Part shown: in pieces, positions 28,460-36,261 of the stretch
Layout of the letters: each line of letters begins with the position of its first letter
How positions within the stretch are numbered: position 1 is the first letter of the stretch
DNA from: Novosphingobium panipatense
GTDB taxonomy: Bacteria > Pseudomonadota > Alphaproteobacteria > Sphingomonadales > Sphingomonadaceae
NCBI RefSeq assembly: GCF_002149965.1
Contig: NZ_MSQB01000015.1
Location: 1-49,929 of the forward strand
Direction of reading: 5' to 3'
Length of the DNA stretch: 49,929 nt
The notes under the pieces: model-generated
Database searches by the model: none
Told to the model about the DNA's origin: nothing
The model's input: only the letters and a program-made list of their open reading frames with translations
Translations under genes and position numbers: made by a program

Positions 28460-30091
28460 TCACGGCACCAGCACGGTGTCCTGCGGCTGCGCCTCTGTTG
28501 CAGGGTAGTCCAGCGTGAAGTGAAGCCCCCGGCTCTCGTGCCGGTGGAGCGCCGAGCGGACGATCAGCTCCGCGGTCTGGAGCAGGTTGCGCAGTTCGAT
28601 CAGGTCGGTCGAGACGCGGAAATGGCGGTAGTATTCCTCGACTTCGCCGTTCAGCATCTGGATGCGGTGCATGGCGCGTTCCAGCCGCTTGGTGGTGCGC
28701 ACGATGCCGACGTAATTCCACATGAACCGCCGGATCTCGGTCCAGTTCTGCTTGATCACCACTTCCTCGTCGGAATCGGTCACGCGGCTTTCGTCCCACG
28801 GGCGCACCGGGGGCGGTGCGTCGAAGGCGTCCCAGTGATCGAGGATATGCGCCGCACAGGATTCGCCGAAGACGAAGCATTCCAGCAGCGAGTTCGAGGC
28901 CAGGCGATTGGCGCCGTGGAGGCCGCTCTCGGTACACTCCCCGGCAGCATAGAGGCCGGGCAGATCGGTCTTGCCGTCAAGGTCGATGAGGATGCCGCCG
29001 CAGGTATAGTGCTGCGCGGGCACGACCGGGATCGGCTCCTTCGTCATGTCGATGCCGAGGCCCAGCAGCTTCTCGTGGATGTTCGGGAAATGCTCCCGCA
29101 CGAAGGCTTCGGGCTGGTGGCTGATGTCGAGGTGGACGAAGTCCAGGCCGAAGCGCTTGATCTCGGAATCGATGGCGCGCGCCACGATATCGCGCGGGGC
29201 CAGTTCCAACCGCTCGGGATCGTAGTATTCCATGAAGCGCTTGCCGGTGCGCGGATTGACCAGGCGCCCGCCCTCGCCCCGCACCGCCTCGGTGATCAGG
29301 AAGTTCTTCACCTCCAGGTTGTATAGACAGGTCGGGTGGAACTGCATCATCTCCATGTTGGAGACGCGCGCGCCCGCACGCCAGGCCATGGCGATGCCGT
29401 CGCCCGTGGCGCCGCGCGGCGCGGTGGAGAACTGGTAGACGCGCCCCGCCCCGCCGGTGGCGAGGATCGTGGCCCGGGCGGTATGGGCCGCCACCCGGCC
29501 GGTGTTCTCGTCAAGCGCATAGACGCCCCAGACCCGGCCCGAACCGGAATAGCGCAGTTCGTGCCGCCCGGTGATGAGATCGATGCACGACTGCCCCGGC
29601 AGCAGGGTGACGTTGGGATGCTCTTCCGCCGCCTTGAGCAGCGCGCTCTGCACCGCCCAGCCGGTGGCGTCCGCCACATGTACGATGCGGCGGTGCGAAT
29701 GGCCCCCCTCGCGGGTGAGGTGCAGTTCGCTGCCCTCGGTGTTGAACGGAACGCCCAGTTCCACCAGCCGTTCGATCGCGTGCGGCGCGCGCTCGATCAC
29801 GAACTCCACGGTGTCGCGCCGGTTGAGACCGGCCCCGGCGACCATGGTGTCCTCGATATGCTCCTCGAAAGTATCGCCCGCGTCGAGCACGGCCGCGATC
29901 CCGCCCTGCGCCCAGGCCGTGGAGCCGCCCGTCAGGGTGCCCTTGGCCAGCACCAGGACCTTCAGCTTTTCCGCCAGCGCCAGGGCAGCGGTGAGACCGG
30001 CCGCCCCGGAGCCGACGACGATGACGTCGTGCTCGGGAAGGTCGCACTCTGGAACGGCAGATGCGGAAACGGGATCGCGTGGGGTAGCCAT
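28460..30091 (-). CDS. nadB: L-aspartate oxidase
   Basis: NadB oxidises aspartate to iminoaspartate, the first step of NAD synthesis. The 543-residue flavoprotein has the FAD-binding VVGSGAAGLTAALALAEK, GGSTAWAQGGIAAVLD, the substrate-binding HSHRRIVHVAD region, QFHPTCLYNLEVKNFLITEAVRGEG, and LYAAGECTESGLHGANRLASNSLLE, all typical of the succinate-dehydrogenase/NadB family; the C-terminal helical domain is present. The ATG at 30091 is preferred (GGAG six bases upstream) over 30103 and 30127. nadA and nadC are not in the window. Confidence 0.93.
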   Translation of the reverse strand: MATPRDPVSASAVPECDLPEHDVIVVGSGAAGLTAALALAEKLKVLVLAKGTLTGGSTAWAQGGIAAVLDAGDTFEEHIEDTMVAGAGLNRRDTVEFVIERAPHAIERLVELGVPFNTEGSELHLTREGGHSHRRIVHVADATGWAVQSALLKAAEEHPNVTLLPGQSCIDLITGRHELRYSGSGRVWGVYALDENTGRVAAHTARATILATGGAGRVYQFSTAPRGATGDGIAMAWRAGARVSNMEMMQFHPTCLYNLEVKNFLITEAVRGEGGRLVNPRTGKRFMEYYDPERLELAPRDIVARAIDSEIKRFGLDFVHLDISHQPEAFVREHFPNIHEKLLGLGIDMTKEPIPVVPAQHYTCGGILIDLDGKTDLPGLYAAGECTESGLHGANRLASNSLLECFVFGESCAAHILDHWDAFDAPPPVRPWDESRVTDSDEEVVIKQNWTEIRRFMWNYVGIVRTTKRLERAMHRIQMLNGEVEEYYRHFRVSTDLIELRNLLQTAELIVRSALHRHESRGLHFTLDYPATEAQPQDTVLVP

Positions 30092-30129
30092 GTGCGGCTC
30101 CATGCCGGGACTAAGGCGATGACGCAATA

Positions 30130-30170
30130 ATTAGCTTTGCACCGGGACTTGCCCTGCAATCATGTTGCAG
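30130..30170 (-). promoter_or_regulatory. putative nadB promoter with overlapping palindrome
   Basis: On the minus strand TTGCAG (30159-30154) and GCTAAT (30135-30130) are 18 bases apart, about 40 bases before the nadB start. The -35 is one arm of a perfect palindrome CTGCAA-TCATG-TTGCAG (30154-30170), a likely operator for a repressor of NAD synthesis. Confidence 0.5.
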
Positions 30171-30268
30171 TGCAGCGTTACACTCGGTAAAGTTGCCGGG
30201 CATTCGCGGTCGCACGCAGGAAAGCAGAGCCAACTGTCTTCCGATTGAACTCTCAGGGGGAGCGTGCC

Positions 30269-30505
30269 GTGTTTTCCGCCTTTGCCAGACGGTCCCTGCA
30301 ACCGCTGCACTGCCTGTTCGACCGGCACGATCCCGACCGGACCAGCCTGTACTGGGACGGCACCCACTACGCCGCCACGTGCCGCGCCTGCGGGCGGCCC
30401 ATCCGCCGCCATGCGCACAAGGTGTGGAAAGACGCCTCGGGCCAGATGAGTTCTAGTGCCCCGTCGTCCCCGAAAACAGGTTCATCACCAGCACCCCCGC
30501 CATGA
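30269..30505 (+). CDS. small putative zinc-ribbon-like protein
   Basis: The first about 60 residues look like a real small protein: MFSAFARRSLQPLHCLFDRH, then LYWDGTHYAATCRACGRPI and RRHAHKVWKDASG, with one CxxC and nearby His/Cys that could bind zinc. The tail (SSSAPSSPKTG...) is low complexity and overlaps the 3' end of the SMR gene on the other strand by 53 bases. The GTG start at 30269 has GGGGGAG upstream. I recall similar short proteins in Sphingomonadales but cannot name a function. Confidence 0.5.
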   Translation: MFSAFARRSLQPLHCLFDRHDPDRTSLYWDGTHYAATCRACGRPIRRHAHKVWKDASGQMSSSAPSSPKTGSSPAPPP

Positions 30506-30782
30506 TCAGCGCGATGCCGGCCAGGGCGGGCAGGTCGAGCTTCTGTCCCTGGAACAGCCAGGCGATCGCGGCGATCAGGACGATCCCCACGCCTGACCAG
30601 ATTGCATAGGCGACACCCGTGGGAATGCCGCGCAGCGCCAGCGAGAGGCAGTAGAAGGCCACGATATAGCCCGTGGCCATGATCGCCGTCGGAACGGGCC
30701 GGGCAAATCCTTCCGACTGCTTCAGGAAGGACGTGGCGATGACCTCGGCAACGATGGCGACGGCGAGGTAGAGATAGTTCAC
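30453..30782 (-). CDS. small multidrug resistance (SMR/EmrE-type) transporter
   Basis: A 109-residue protein with four membrane helices and the SMR features: YLYLAVAIVAEVIATSFLK with the essential Glu in helix 1, SEGFARPVPTAIM, LRGIPTGVAYAIWSGVGIVLI and the terminal GVLVMNLFS. Such pumps exchange protons for cationic drugs or guanidinium compounds. The start is a GTG at 30782, overlapping the stop of the ABC ATPase gene by four bases (GTGA), so the two are translated together. Confidence 0.9.
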   Translation of the reverse strand: MNYLYLAVAIVAEVIATSFLKQSEGFARPVPTAIMATGYIVAFYCLSLALRGIPTGVAYAIWSGVGIVLIAAIAWLFQGQKLDLPALAGIALIMAGVLVMNLFSGTTGH

Positions 30783-31735
30783 GCCGCGATGGAACTCGTC
30801 AGGCTGACGAAGACATCCTCGAGGTCCGCCTCGCGCGTGGTCACGTCCACCACGGCAAAGCCCTGCGCCTGCACGGCCGAGAGGATCTCGCCCGCATTGC
30901 TGCGGTCCTTGTCGTAAGTGATCTGGAGCACGCGCTCGCCGGTCTTCTCGCACTTGAGGAAACCGGGGTGGCCGGGCAGCGCCGTCACGTCGCGGTCCAG
31001 CGTGAGGACGAGGATCTTCTCGCGCGCCATGCCGACCAGTTCACGGGTGGGCTTGTTGGCGATCAGTTCGCCGTGGTTGATGATGGCGATGCGGTCGCAG
31101 AGTTCCTCGGCTTCCTCGAGGTAGTGCGTGGTCAGCACGATCGTCGCGCCTTCGCGGTTCAGTTCGGACACGAGTTCCCAGAGCTGGCGGCGCAGTTCCA
31201 CGTCGACGCCCGCCGTCGGCTCGTCGAGCACCAGCACCGGCGGCTGGTGGACCAGCGCCTTGGCGATCAGCAGGCGGCGCTTCATCCCGCCCGACAGGGT
31301 GCGGGCATAGGCATCGCGCTTGTCTGAAAGGTGGACCGCGCGCAGCAGGTCTTCGGAGCGGCGCAGGGTCTTGGCGATGCCGTAGAGCCCGGCCTGGTTC
31401 TCCAGCACCTCGAAGGGCGTGAAGAAGGGATCGAACACGATTTCCTGCGGGACGATGCCGATCGAGCGCTTGGCATTGCGCTGGTTGCGGTCGATATCGA
31501 AGCCCCAGATATCGATCGAGCCCGAGGTTTTGCGCACGAGCCCGGCCATGATGTTGATCAGGGTGGACTTGCCCGCGCCGTTCGGGCCGAGCAGGCCGAA
31601 GATACCGCCTTCGGGCACGTCGAAGGAAACGCCCTTGAGCGCCAGCTTGCCTTCGCCCTTCCCGGCCGGGGCATAGCGCTTGACGAGATCACGGATGGCG
31701 ATTGCGGGCGTGGCGGTGGTCGTCGGGGTGCTCAT
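30779..31735 (-). CDS. ABC transporter ATP-binding protein (CcmA/DrrA-like)
   Basis: The 318-residue protein has Walker A GLLGPNGAGKSTLINIMAG, signature LSGGMKRRLLIAKALV, Walker B PVLVLDEPTAGVD and switch region VLTTHYLEEAEELCDRIAI, plus the C-terminal extension of the DrrA/YadG-like export class. No ABC permease gene is nearby, so its membrane partner must be elsewhere. The start at 31735 fits the family; the frame upstream is not coding. It precedes and overlaps the SMR gene. Confidence 0.88.
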   Translation of the reverse strand: MSTPTTTATPAIAIRDLVKRYAPAGKGEGKLALKGVSFDVPEGGIFGLLGPNGAGKSTLINIMAGLVRKTSGSIDIWGFDIDRNQRNAKRSIGIVPQEIVFDPFFTPFEVLENQAGLYGIAKTLRRSEDLLRAVHLSDKRDAYARTLSGGMKRRLLIAKALVHQPPVLVLDEPTAGVDVELRRQLWELVSELNREGATIVLTTHYLEEAEELCDRIAIINHGELIANKPTRELVGMAREKILVLTLDRDVTALPGHPGFLKCEKTGERVLQITYDKDRSNAGEILSAVQAQGFAVVDVTTREADLEDVFVSLTSSIAA

Positions 31736-31783
31736 GATGGGTGCATGTGGGCCATGAACGGCGCCGCGTAAAGACCGCAAGAA

Positions 31784-31815
31784 CAGGGGTTCCGGGATTG
31801 CGCCCGGAACCCCTG
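31784..31815 (-). terminator. hairpin 3' of the DUF2853-OmpA gene
   Basis: A perfect 13-base stem CAGGGGTTCCGGG / CCCGGAACCCCTG with loop ATTGCG starts 13 bases after the OmpA-like gene's stop on the minus strand. The T tract after it is weak (TTCTTG). Confidence 0.6.
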
Positions 31816-31827
31816 GCCGGGAGAGCC

Positions 31828-32796
31828 TTATTGCACCACCACTTCCACGCGCCGGGCGGCGGAGTCGGTGGTCGTCGTGTCCGTCGAATCCTGCGGCTTG
31901 GCGAGCACGATCTTCGCCTCGGGAATGCCCGAGGCCACCAGCGCCGCCTGCACCGCCTTGGCGCGGTTCTTGGCCAGTTCGGCATTGGCTGCGGCATTGC
32001 CGGTTTCGTCATTGAAGCCCGATACCGCCAGCGCCGCGTCGGGATGAGCGCCGAGGTAGGTCTTGAGCGCCGCCGCCGCCGCGCCGAAGGCCGGGGCCAC
32101 TTCGGTCTTGGCGGTTTCGAAGTAGACTTTCACCACCGGCTTGCCGTCGCGGGTTTCCGTCAGCACGCCGGCGCCTTCGGGAATGGCCACGGTGCCTTCC
32201 ACAGGCGGCGTCGCCATCGATGCGGTCTCATCGGGCATGACCGTCTCGTCCTCGAAAGTCGGCACGGCTTCGGTCGTGACCATGCTGCCCGGGGTGACCG
32301 GCGTACCCACCGGCGTGCGCAGGAACAGCCACCAGATCAGCAGCAGCGCGAGAAGCCCCAGCAGGGCCCAAACCCACCAGGGAATACCGCCCCGTACTTC
32401 CTCGGGTTCGTGGCGACTGCCCAGATAGGCCGGCGCGGCGACGGGTTCGGCGGGCGCGGTCTCTGCAAACCCCGGCCTCGCAAACAAGTGCGTAAGGCCG
32501 AAATGCTCCAGCAGCAGGTAATAGGCCGTCACTCGGTTCCGGGACCCGCCTGCCCGCATGCGCTCGCCGACAGTGGCGATCGCGCCGTCCAGAACGTCAT
32601 CCGGCTGCGTGAGGCCCAGCTTCTTCCTGAGGAAGTTTTCGCGCACCCGGCCGGTCTCGGCCGGGTCGCTGAAGGAAACGAGCGAGGAATCCTGGTTCCT
32701 GAGCGCTATCCCGCAATAGGAAACGATCCCCGCAATGACACCCTCATCGGCGTTCGGCGCGAACTTCCTGACATCTGCTGCCCAATCTTCGGTCAT
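31828..32796 (-). CDS. DUF2853-membrane helix-OmpA fusion protein
   Basis: Three parts are visible in this 322-residue protein. Residues 1-100 match DUF2853 (DWAADVRKFAPNADEGVIAGIVSYCGIALRNQDSS... and NRVTAYYLLLEHFGL). One membrane helix follows (IPWWVWALLGLLALLLIWWLF, about 137-158), then a linker, then an OmpA-like peptidoglycan-binding domain (VYFETAKTEVAPAF..., VSGFNDETGNAAANAELAKNRAKAVQAALVASGI, ending ARRVEVVVQ). It probably spans the inner membrane with the OmpA domain in the periplasm and the DUF2853 part in the cytoplasm. Its role is unknown. The start at 32796 fits the DUF2853 N-terminus. Confidence 0.8.
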   Translation of the reverse strand: MTEDWAADVRKFAPNADEGVIAGIVSYCGIALRNQDSSLVSFSDPAETGRVRENFLRKKLGLTQPDDVLDGAIATVGERMRAGGSRNRVTAYYLLLEHFGLTHLFARPGFAETAPAEPVAAPAYLGSRHEPEEVRGGIPWWVWALLGLLALLLIWWLFLRTPVGTPVTPGSMVTTEAVPTFEDETVMPDETASMATPPVEGTVAIPEGAGVLTETRDGKPVVKVYFETAKTEVAPAFGAAAAALKTYLGAHPDAALAVSGFNDETGNAAANAELAKNRAKAVQAALVASGIPEAKIVLAKPQDSTDTTTTDSAARRVEVVVQ

Positions 32797-33155
32797 CGCA
32801 ATCTCCTGACTGTCGACACCGCTGAACCGGAGCCTGTCTGGAAAATGTCTCAGGCGAGCATTGCGTCGCGGCTCCGCAGCCCTATCGATTCCCCCGCCTT
32901 ATCGACAAGGAACAGACAAGAGCCATCCCGCAAACCGTATATCCGCCTTTTTCGAATTCAAACGAACTCCCAGCGATGGAGCGCGTCTAACACGTTTTCA
33001 TCGATAACCGAAACAATATTCAAAAACAGGGGACTTAGAGAGGGAGTCTTGACTGATAACATCTGCAATCAGGCGGTGTATTTACTTCATCGAGACAGAC
33101 AGAAATTTCGAGATAATACTCAATTTCCCTTGAAAAACGAAAATCCCGCCCCGCC
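32797..33155. other. 359-base intergenic stretch without a supported gene
   Basis: No gene is supported. The stretch is AT-richer than its surroundings. It holds a degenerate trace of the dispersed repeat (CTGGAAAATG...GCATT, near 32838-32861), and a -35-like TTGACT at 33051 with no gene downstream on that strand. The promoter of the DUF2853-OmpA gene must lie in its left part. Confidence 0.5.
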
Positions 33156-33566
33156 TCACTGCGGGTCATGCGCCCGGTCGAAGGCCTGGCGGCTCGTCTC
33201 TATCGCCGGGCGGGCCTCCGCGGCCCAGGCGCCCAGCGCCTGCACGGGGACGGCCAGCGACCGCCCGAGATCGCTGAGCGCATATTCCACGCGCACCGGC
33301 ACGTCCGCATGGACCGTGCGCGTGAGCAGCCCGTCGCGCTCCAGCGCCCGCAAGTTGCGGGAAAGCATCTGCTGCGACACGCCCCGGATGGCGCGCTTCA
33401 GTTCGTTGAAGCGCAGCGGCGTTTCCAGCAGCGTCATGATGATCAGCATCGACCACTTGTCCCCCACCCGCGCCAGGATATCGCCGACAAGGCGGCAATC
33501 CTTGCCGTTCGGATCGTGGACAACCGGGGCCGGCAGGTCGGCTTCGTCGAAGGTGGTCAGCTTCAT
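33156..33566 (-). CDS. HxlR-family transcriptional regulator
   Basis: The 136-residue winged-helix protein has the HxlR core: CRLVGDILARVGDKWSMLIIMTLLETPLRFNELKRAIRGVSQQMLSRNLRALERDGLLTR. A Cys just before the DNA-binding domain (KDCRLVG) matches the redox-sensing Cys of YodB/QorR-like members. It is divergent from azoR, the usual target of such quinone- or diamide-responsive repressors, so it probably controls that gene and itself. The start at 33566 is used. Confidence 0.88.
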   Translation of the reverse strand: MKLTTFDEADLPAPVVHDPNGKDCRLVGDILARVGDKWSMLIIMTLLETPLRFNELKRAIRGVSQQMLSRNLRALERDGLLTRTVHADVPVRVEYALSDLGRSLAVPVQALGAWAAEARPAIETSRQAFDRAHDPQ

Positions 33567-33593
33567 GGTACCTGGTCCTGAAAAAATGCGCTC

Positions 33594-33622
33594 TTGGCGT
33601 CTGTCGCGGCGCAACATAGTTA
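33594..33622 (+). promoter_or_regulatory. putative azoR promoter
   Basis: TTGGCG (33594-33599) and TAGTTA (33617-33622) are 17 bases apart in the divergent region, placing a start site near 33629, about 40 bases before azoR. Binding by the HxlR regulator here is expected but no clear operator palindrome was found. Confidence 0.4.
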
Positions 33623-33667
33623 GGGGGCAGTCATTTTTCCATACCACCTTATCGAAGGCTCTCTCCC

Positions 33668-34237
33668 ATGAAGCTTCTTCATCTCGATTCCAGCATTCTC
33701 GGCGAAAACTCGGTGAGCCGCGCCGTTTCGGCCGCCATCGTCGATACCCTGACCAAGGCCGATCCCTCGCTTGAGGTGAGCTACCACGACCTTGCCGCAG
33801 AGGCCCTGCCGCACCTCACGCTCGACGTGCTCGGCAATCCCGACGGCACGCCCGAACTGGCCGAATTCCTGGCTGCCGACGTCGTCGTGATCGGCGCGGG
33901 CATGTACAACTTCACCATCCCGAGCCAGCTCAAGGCCTGGTTCGACCGCGTTCTCGTGGCGGGCAAGACCTTCCGCTACACCGCCGAAGGTCCGCAGGGC
34001 CTGGCGGGCGGCAAGAAGGTCTACATCGCGCTCTCGCGCGGCGGCTACTACGGCGAAGGCCAGCCCGCCGCTGCCGTGGAACATGCGGAAAGCTACCTTC
34101 GCGCCGTGCTCGGCTTCGTGGGCATCACCGATCCGGTCTTCGTGCTGGCGGAAGGCATCGCCATTGGCCCCGAAGTCCGCGAAAAGGCCCTGGCCGAAGC
34201 GCTCGCCGCTGCAGGCAGCCTCGCCGTTCCGGCCTGA
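33668..34237 (+). CDS. azoR: FMN-dependent NADH:quinone oxidoreductase / azoreductase
   Basis: The 189-residue flavodoxin-fold enzyme reduces quinones and azo compounds with NADH and protects against thiol-reactive quinones. It has the FMN-binding [41 protein letters not shown] and SRGGYY segments of AzoR. GAAGG lies before the ATG. The divergent HxlR gene suggests induction by electrophiles. Confidence 0.93.
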   Translation: MKLLHLDSSILGENSVSRAVSAAIVDTLTKADPSLEVSYHDLAAEALPHLTLDVLGNPDGTPELAEFLAADVVVIGAGMYNFTIPSQLKAWFDRVLVAGKTFRYTAEGPQGLAGGKKVYIALSRGGYYGEGQPAAAVEHAESYLRAVLGFVGITDPVFVLAEGIAIGPEVREKALAEALAAAGSLAVPA

Positions 34238-34249
34238 GGCAGAATAATC

Positions 34250-34287
34250 ATGGTCCCGGCGCACTTACCTGCGGCCGGGACCATTTG
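34250..34287 (+). terminator. terminator after azoR
   Basis: A perfect stem ATGGTCCCGGC / GCCGGGACCAT (34250-34260, 34274-34284) with a 13-base loop, followed by TTTG. It lies 12 bases after the azoR stop. Confidence 0.65.
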
Positions 34288-34329
34288 TCCGCTGGAAATT
34301 CCCGCGAAGGCTTGGTAATCGGCCGATCC

Positions 34330-34542
34330 ATGAGCACGCAGCCCGAAACCGTCTTCACCGATTCCCACCGCGTTTCCTGCGACGGGGCCACCGAAATCCG
34401 CTCCAACGGCACCTATCAGGCTGCCGCGCTCGGCCATCCGCGCGTCTGGCTGGAGATCGACGAGAAAGGCTACGTCGATTGCGGCTATTGCGACCGCCGC
34501 TTCGTCCTCAAGGGCGGTCCGGCCGACCAGCAGGCAGCCTGA
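34330..34542 (+). CDS. zinc-finger CHCC-type protein (complex I NDUFS6-like)
   Basis: A 70-residue protein with the zf-CHCC pattern VSCDG...HPRVWLEI...GYVDCGYCDRRF, giving Cys, His and two Cys as zinc ligands. The family includes the NDUFS6 subunit of mitochondrial complex I and its bacterial homologues, which in alphaproteobacteria bind or help assemble complex I. The ATG at 34330 is chosen; GGCTTGG is the only weak ribosome site. Confidence 0.85.
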   Translation: MSTQPETVFTDSHRVSCDGATEIRSNGTYQAAALGHPRVWLEIDEKGYVDCGYCDRRFVLKGGPADQQAA

Positions 34543-34545
34543 TCT

Positions 34546-34756
34546 CAAGTTTTTTGGTTTAGTGCGCCTTCGACATCCGTCGAAGGCTTGCGGCACCGGC
34601 CGAGTCTTTGTTGGTTGCGCTCGTCACGTCCGTGACGAGCTTGCGGCACCAGCCCACGCCCCCACCCGACCTCCCACAACAGTGTATCCTGGATGGGAGG
34701 TCGGGTGGGGGCGTGGGCTGGTGCCGCTAAAATCCGCCTTCAGCGGATTTTCAAAC
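34546..34756. repeat. dispersed hairpin repeat, copy 6 (two D modules)
   Basis: It begins AAGTTTTTTGGTTTA instead of an A hairpin. D1: GCCTTCGAC / GTCGAAGGC, loop ATCC (34566-34587). D2: GCTCGTCAC / GTGACGAGC, loop GTCC (34619-34640). B: loop TGTATCCTGG. Right: AAAATCCGC / GCGGATTTT ending TTTTCAAACGGGCTCTAA. The 300-base gap after the zinc-finger gene is mostly this element. Confidence 0.9.
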
Positions 34757-34842
34757 GGGCTCTAAGGCCCGGAAATCCCATGCTTGCACATTTGTCATAA
34801 ATTGGGCAGCATCCCGTTCCGGGAAAAGCATGGAGAACGACC

Positions 34843-35241
34843 ATGGACGACCTGAACCGCTCCCCGAACCGCCCCGAGAATGGCTCCAATGCGGGTTCCG
34901 GTGCGACTTCCGGCTTCGAGTTCAATCACCCGACGATCATCAGCCTGCTCTACCTGGCCTCCTACTTCACGGGGATCACCGCGATCGTCGGCGTCGTTCT
35001 CGCCTTCGTCTGGCGCGGCGAAGCGACCGAGGACTGGGAACGATCCCATTACCAGTACCTGATCAACACGTTCTGGATCGGGCTTGTCGGCACTGTGGTC
35101 GGCGCGCTGCTGATCATCGTGGCGATCGGCTTCCTGGTGCTCGCGGCCGTGGCCGTGCTGGTGATCGTGCGCAGCGTGATGAGCCTCCTCAACGCGCAGA
35201 AACACGCGCCGATGCCCAACCCGGGCACCCTGATCGCCTGA
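34843..35241 (+). CDS. DUF4870-like small membrane protein
   Basis: The 132-residue protein has a polar N-terminus of about 30 residues. Two or three membrane helices follow (IISLLYLASYFTGITAIVGVVLAFVW and FWIGLVGTVVGALLIIVAIGFLVLAAVAVLVIV), with a charged loop EATEDWERSHYQYLIN between. This pattern is common in small sphingomonad membrane proteins assigned to DUF4870 or similar. Function unknown. GGAG lies ten bases before the ATG. Confidence 0.7.
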   Translation: MDDLNRSPNRPENGSNAGSGATSGFEFNHPTIISLLYLASYFTGITAIVGVVLAFVWRGEATEDWERSHYQYLINTFWIGLVGTVVGALLIIVAIGFLVLAAVAVLVIVRSVMSLLNAQKHAPMPNPGTLIA

Positions 35242-35259
35242 AGGCCGACAGGATTCCCG

Positions 35260-35289
35260 GTGACCGGATGATAAGATCGGCTCTATAAT
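35260..35289 (+). promoter_or_regulatory. putative sigma-70-type promoter of the PilZ gene
   Basis: A perfect -10 TATAAT (35284-35289) is preceded by GTGACC (35260-35265) with an 18-base spacer, about 40 bases before the PilZ gene. Confidence 0.5.
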
Positions 35290-35328
35290 ATTGTTGCAAA
35301 GGGACGGACGCCGGGGGGCCTACTGCCT

Positions 35329-35682
35329 GTGAACATGCTGAGAATACGCGCACACCAACGCTATGCCGTTCGCCGGGAGGCCGTGATCCTGCGCGGAACC
35401 TGCCGCGTCGGCACCGGCCTGCTGGTGGAGATCTCGCAGGAAGGCTGCCGGATCGGCTGCGTCATGCCCGCCGCCGCGATGCCGGACAGGATCGAGAACG
35501 GCGAAGTGCTGGTGATCGCGCCCGAAGGCGCCGAACCTTTCGAAGCGCGCGTACGCTGGAGCGGCAACGGCACGCTCGGCTTCCGGCTGGTCCAGGCGTT
35601 CCACCATCATGAACTCGACCGGCTGATTCGCACTTGCAGGGGAGAATTCGACGCGCCAGAGGCACGCGACTACGGAACCTGA
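35329..35682 (+). CDS. PilZ-domain protein (cyclic di-GMP receptor candidate)
   Basis: A 117-residue single-domain PilZ-like protein. RAHQRYAVRREA supplies the RxxxR-type motif and VEISQEGCRIG the second motif, where the family usually has (D/N)xSxxG; here the Asn/Asp position is Glu. It may bind cyclic di-GMP weakly or have lost binding. The GTG at 35329 lies ten bases after GGGGGG; the ATG at 35335 is the alternative. The thermonuclease gene follows after 16 bases. Confidence 0.75.
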   Translation: MNMLRIRAHQRYAVRREAVILRGTCRVGTGLLVEISQEGCRIGCVMPAAAMPDRIENGEVLVIAPEGAEPFEARVRWSGNGTLGFRLVQAFHHHELDRLIRTCRGEFDAPEARDYGT

Positions 35683-35698
35683 GGACGCCTCTCCCCCA

Positions 35699-36199
35699 AT
35701 GCCAAACTCCACCTCGCGGCGCGGAATTCCCGCGTCGATCTGGATCCTGCTGCCCCTCGTCCTGATTGCCGGGCTCTACTGGTGGCATGACCGGCGCGCG
35801 GCGCCCGGCCTGGAAGGCACGGTCTTCCCCGCCGCACCGGATGTCGAGACTGCCCGCTTCGCCAAGTGCTCCGGCCCCGTCCGCAAGACCTGCGTCGTGG
35901 ACGGCGACACCTTCTGGTATCAGGGCACCAAGATCCGCATCGCCGACATCAACACACCCGAAACCGGCCAGCCCGAATGCCGCGAGGAAGCGCAGCTCGG
36001 CGCGCGCGCCACCGACCGGCTGATCGCTCTCCTGAACGACGGCCCCTTCACGCTCCAGCCGGGCGGCGACGGCCGCGACCGGGACCGCTACGGCCGCGCC
36101 CTGCGCATCGTCACCCGCCAGGGCCACAGCCTGGGCGCCGCGCTGGTCGACGAAGGACTGGCAGAACAGTGGCAGGGCCGCCGCGGAAGCTGGTGTTGA
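35699..36199 (+). CDS. membrane-anchored thermonuclease-family (SNase-like) protein
   Basis: The 166-residue protein has an N-terminal membrane anchor (IPASIWILLPLVLIAGLYWW) and then a staphylococcal-nuclease fold: CVVDGDTFWYQGTKIRIADINTPE (metal-binding Asp and Arg), QLGARATDRLIALL, and RDRYGRALRIV with the catalytic Arg. It may degrade nucleic acids in the periplasm. Several active-site residues look present, but activity is not assured. Confidence 0.85.
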   Translation: MPNSTSRRGIPASIWILLPLVLIAGLYWWHDRRAAPGLEGTVFPAAPDVETARFAKCSGPVRKTCVVDGDTFWYQGTKIRIADINTPETGQPECREEAQLGARATDRLIALLNDGPFTLQPGGDGRDRDRYGRALRIVTRQGHSLGAALVDEGLAEQWQGRRGSWC

Positions 36200-36202
36200 T
36201 AT

Positions 36203-36243
36203 GAAAAAGCCCCGGAAAAGCACTGCTTTCCCGGGGCTTTTTC
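36203..36243. terminator. bidirectional terminator between the thermonuclease gene and nrdB
   Basis: A near-perfect stem GAAAAAGCCCCGGAAAAG / CTTTCCCGGGGCTTTTTC (one mismatch) with loop CACTG. It has A/T runs on both sides, so it can end both convergent transcripts. Confidence 0.85.
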
Positions 36244-36261
36244 ATGGTGATTTGAGAGCGC

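Noticed and set aside
33051..33090. Promoter TTGACT on the plus strand near 33051
   Set aside because: No convincing -10 at the right distance and no plus-strand gene follows before the minus-strand HxlR gene.
33567..33645. Inverted GGTA...AAAAAATG / CATTTTT...TACC sites as an HxlR operator
   Set aside because: The arms have unequal internal spacing (10 versus 3 bases), so they do not form a proper palindrome.
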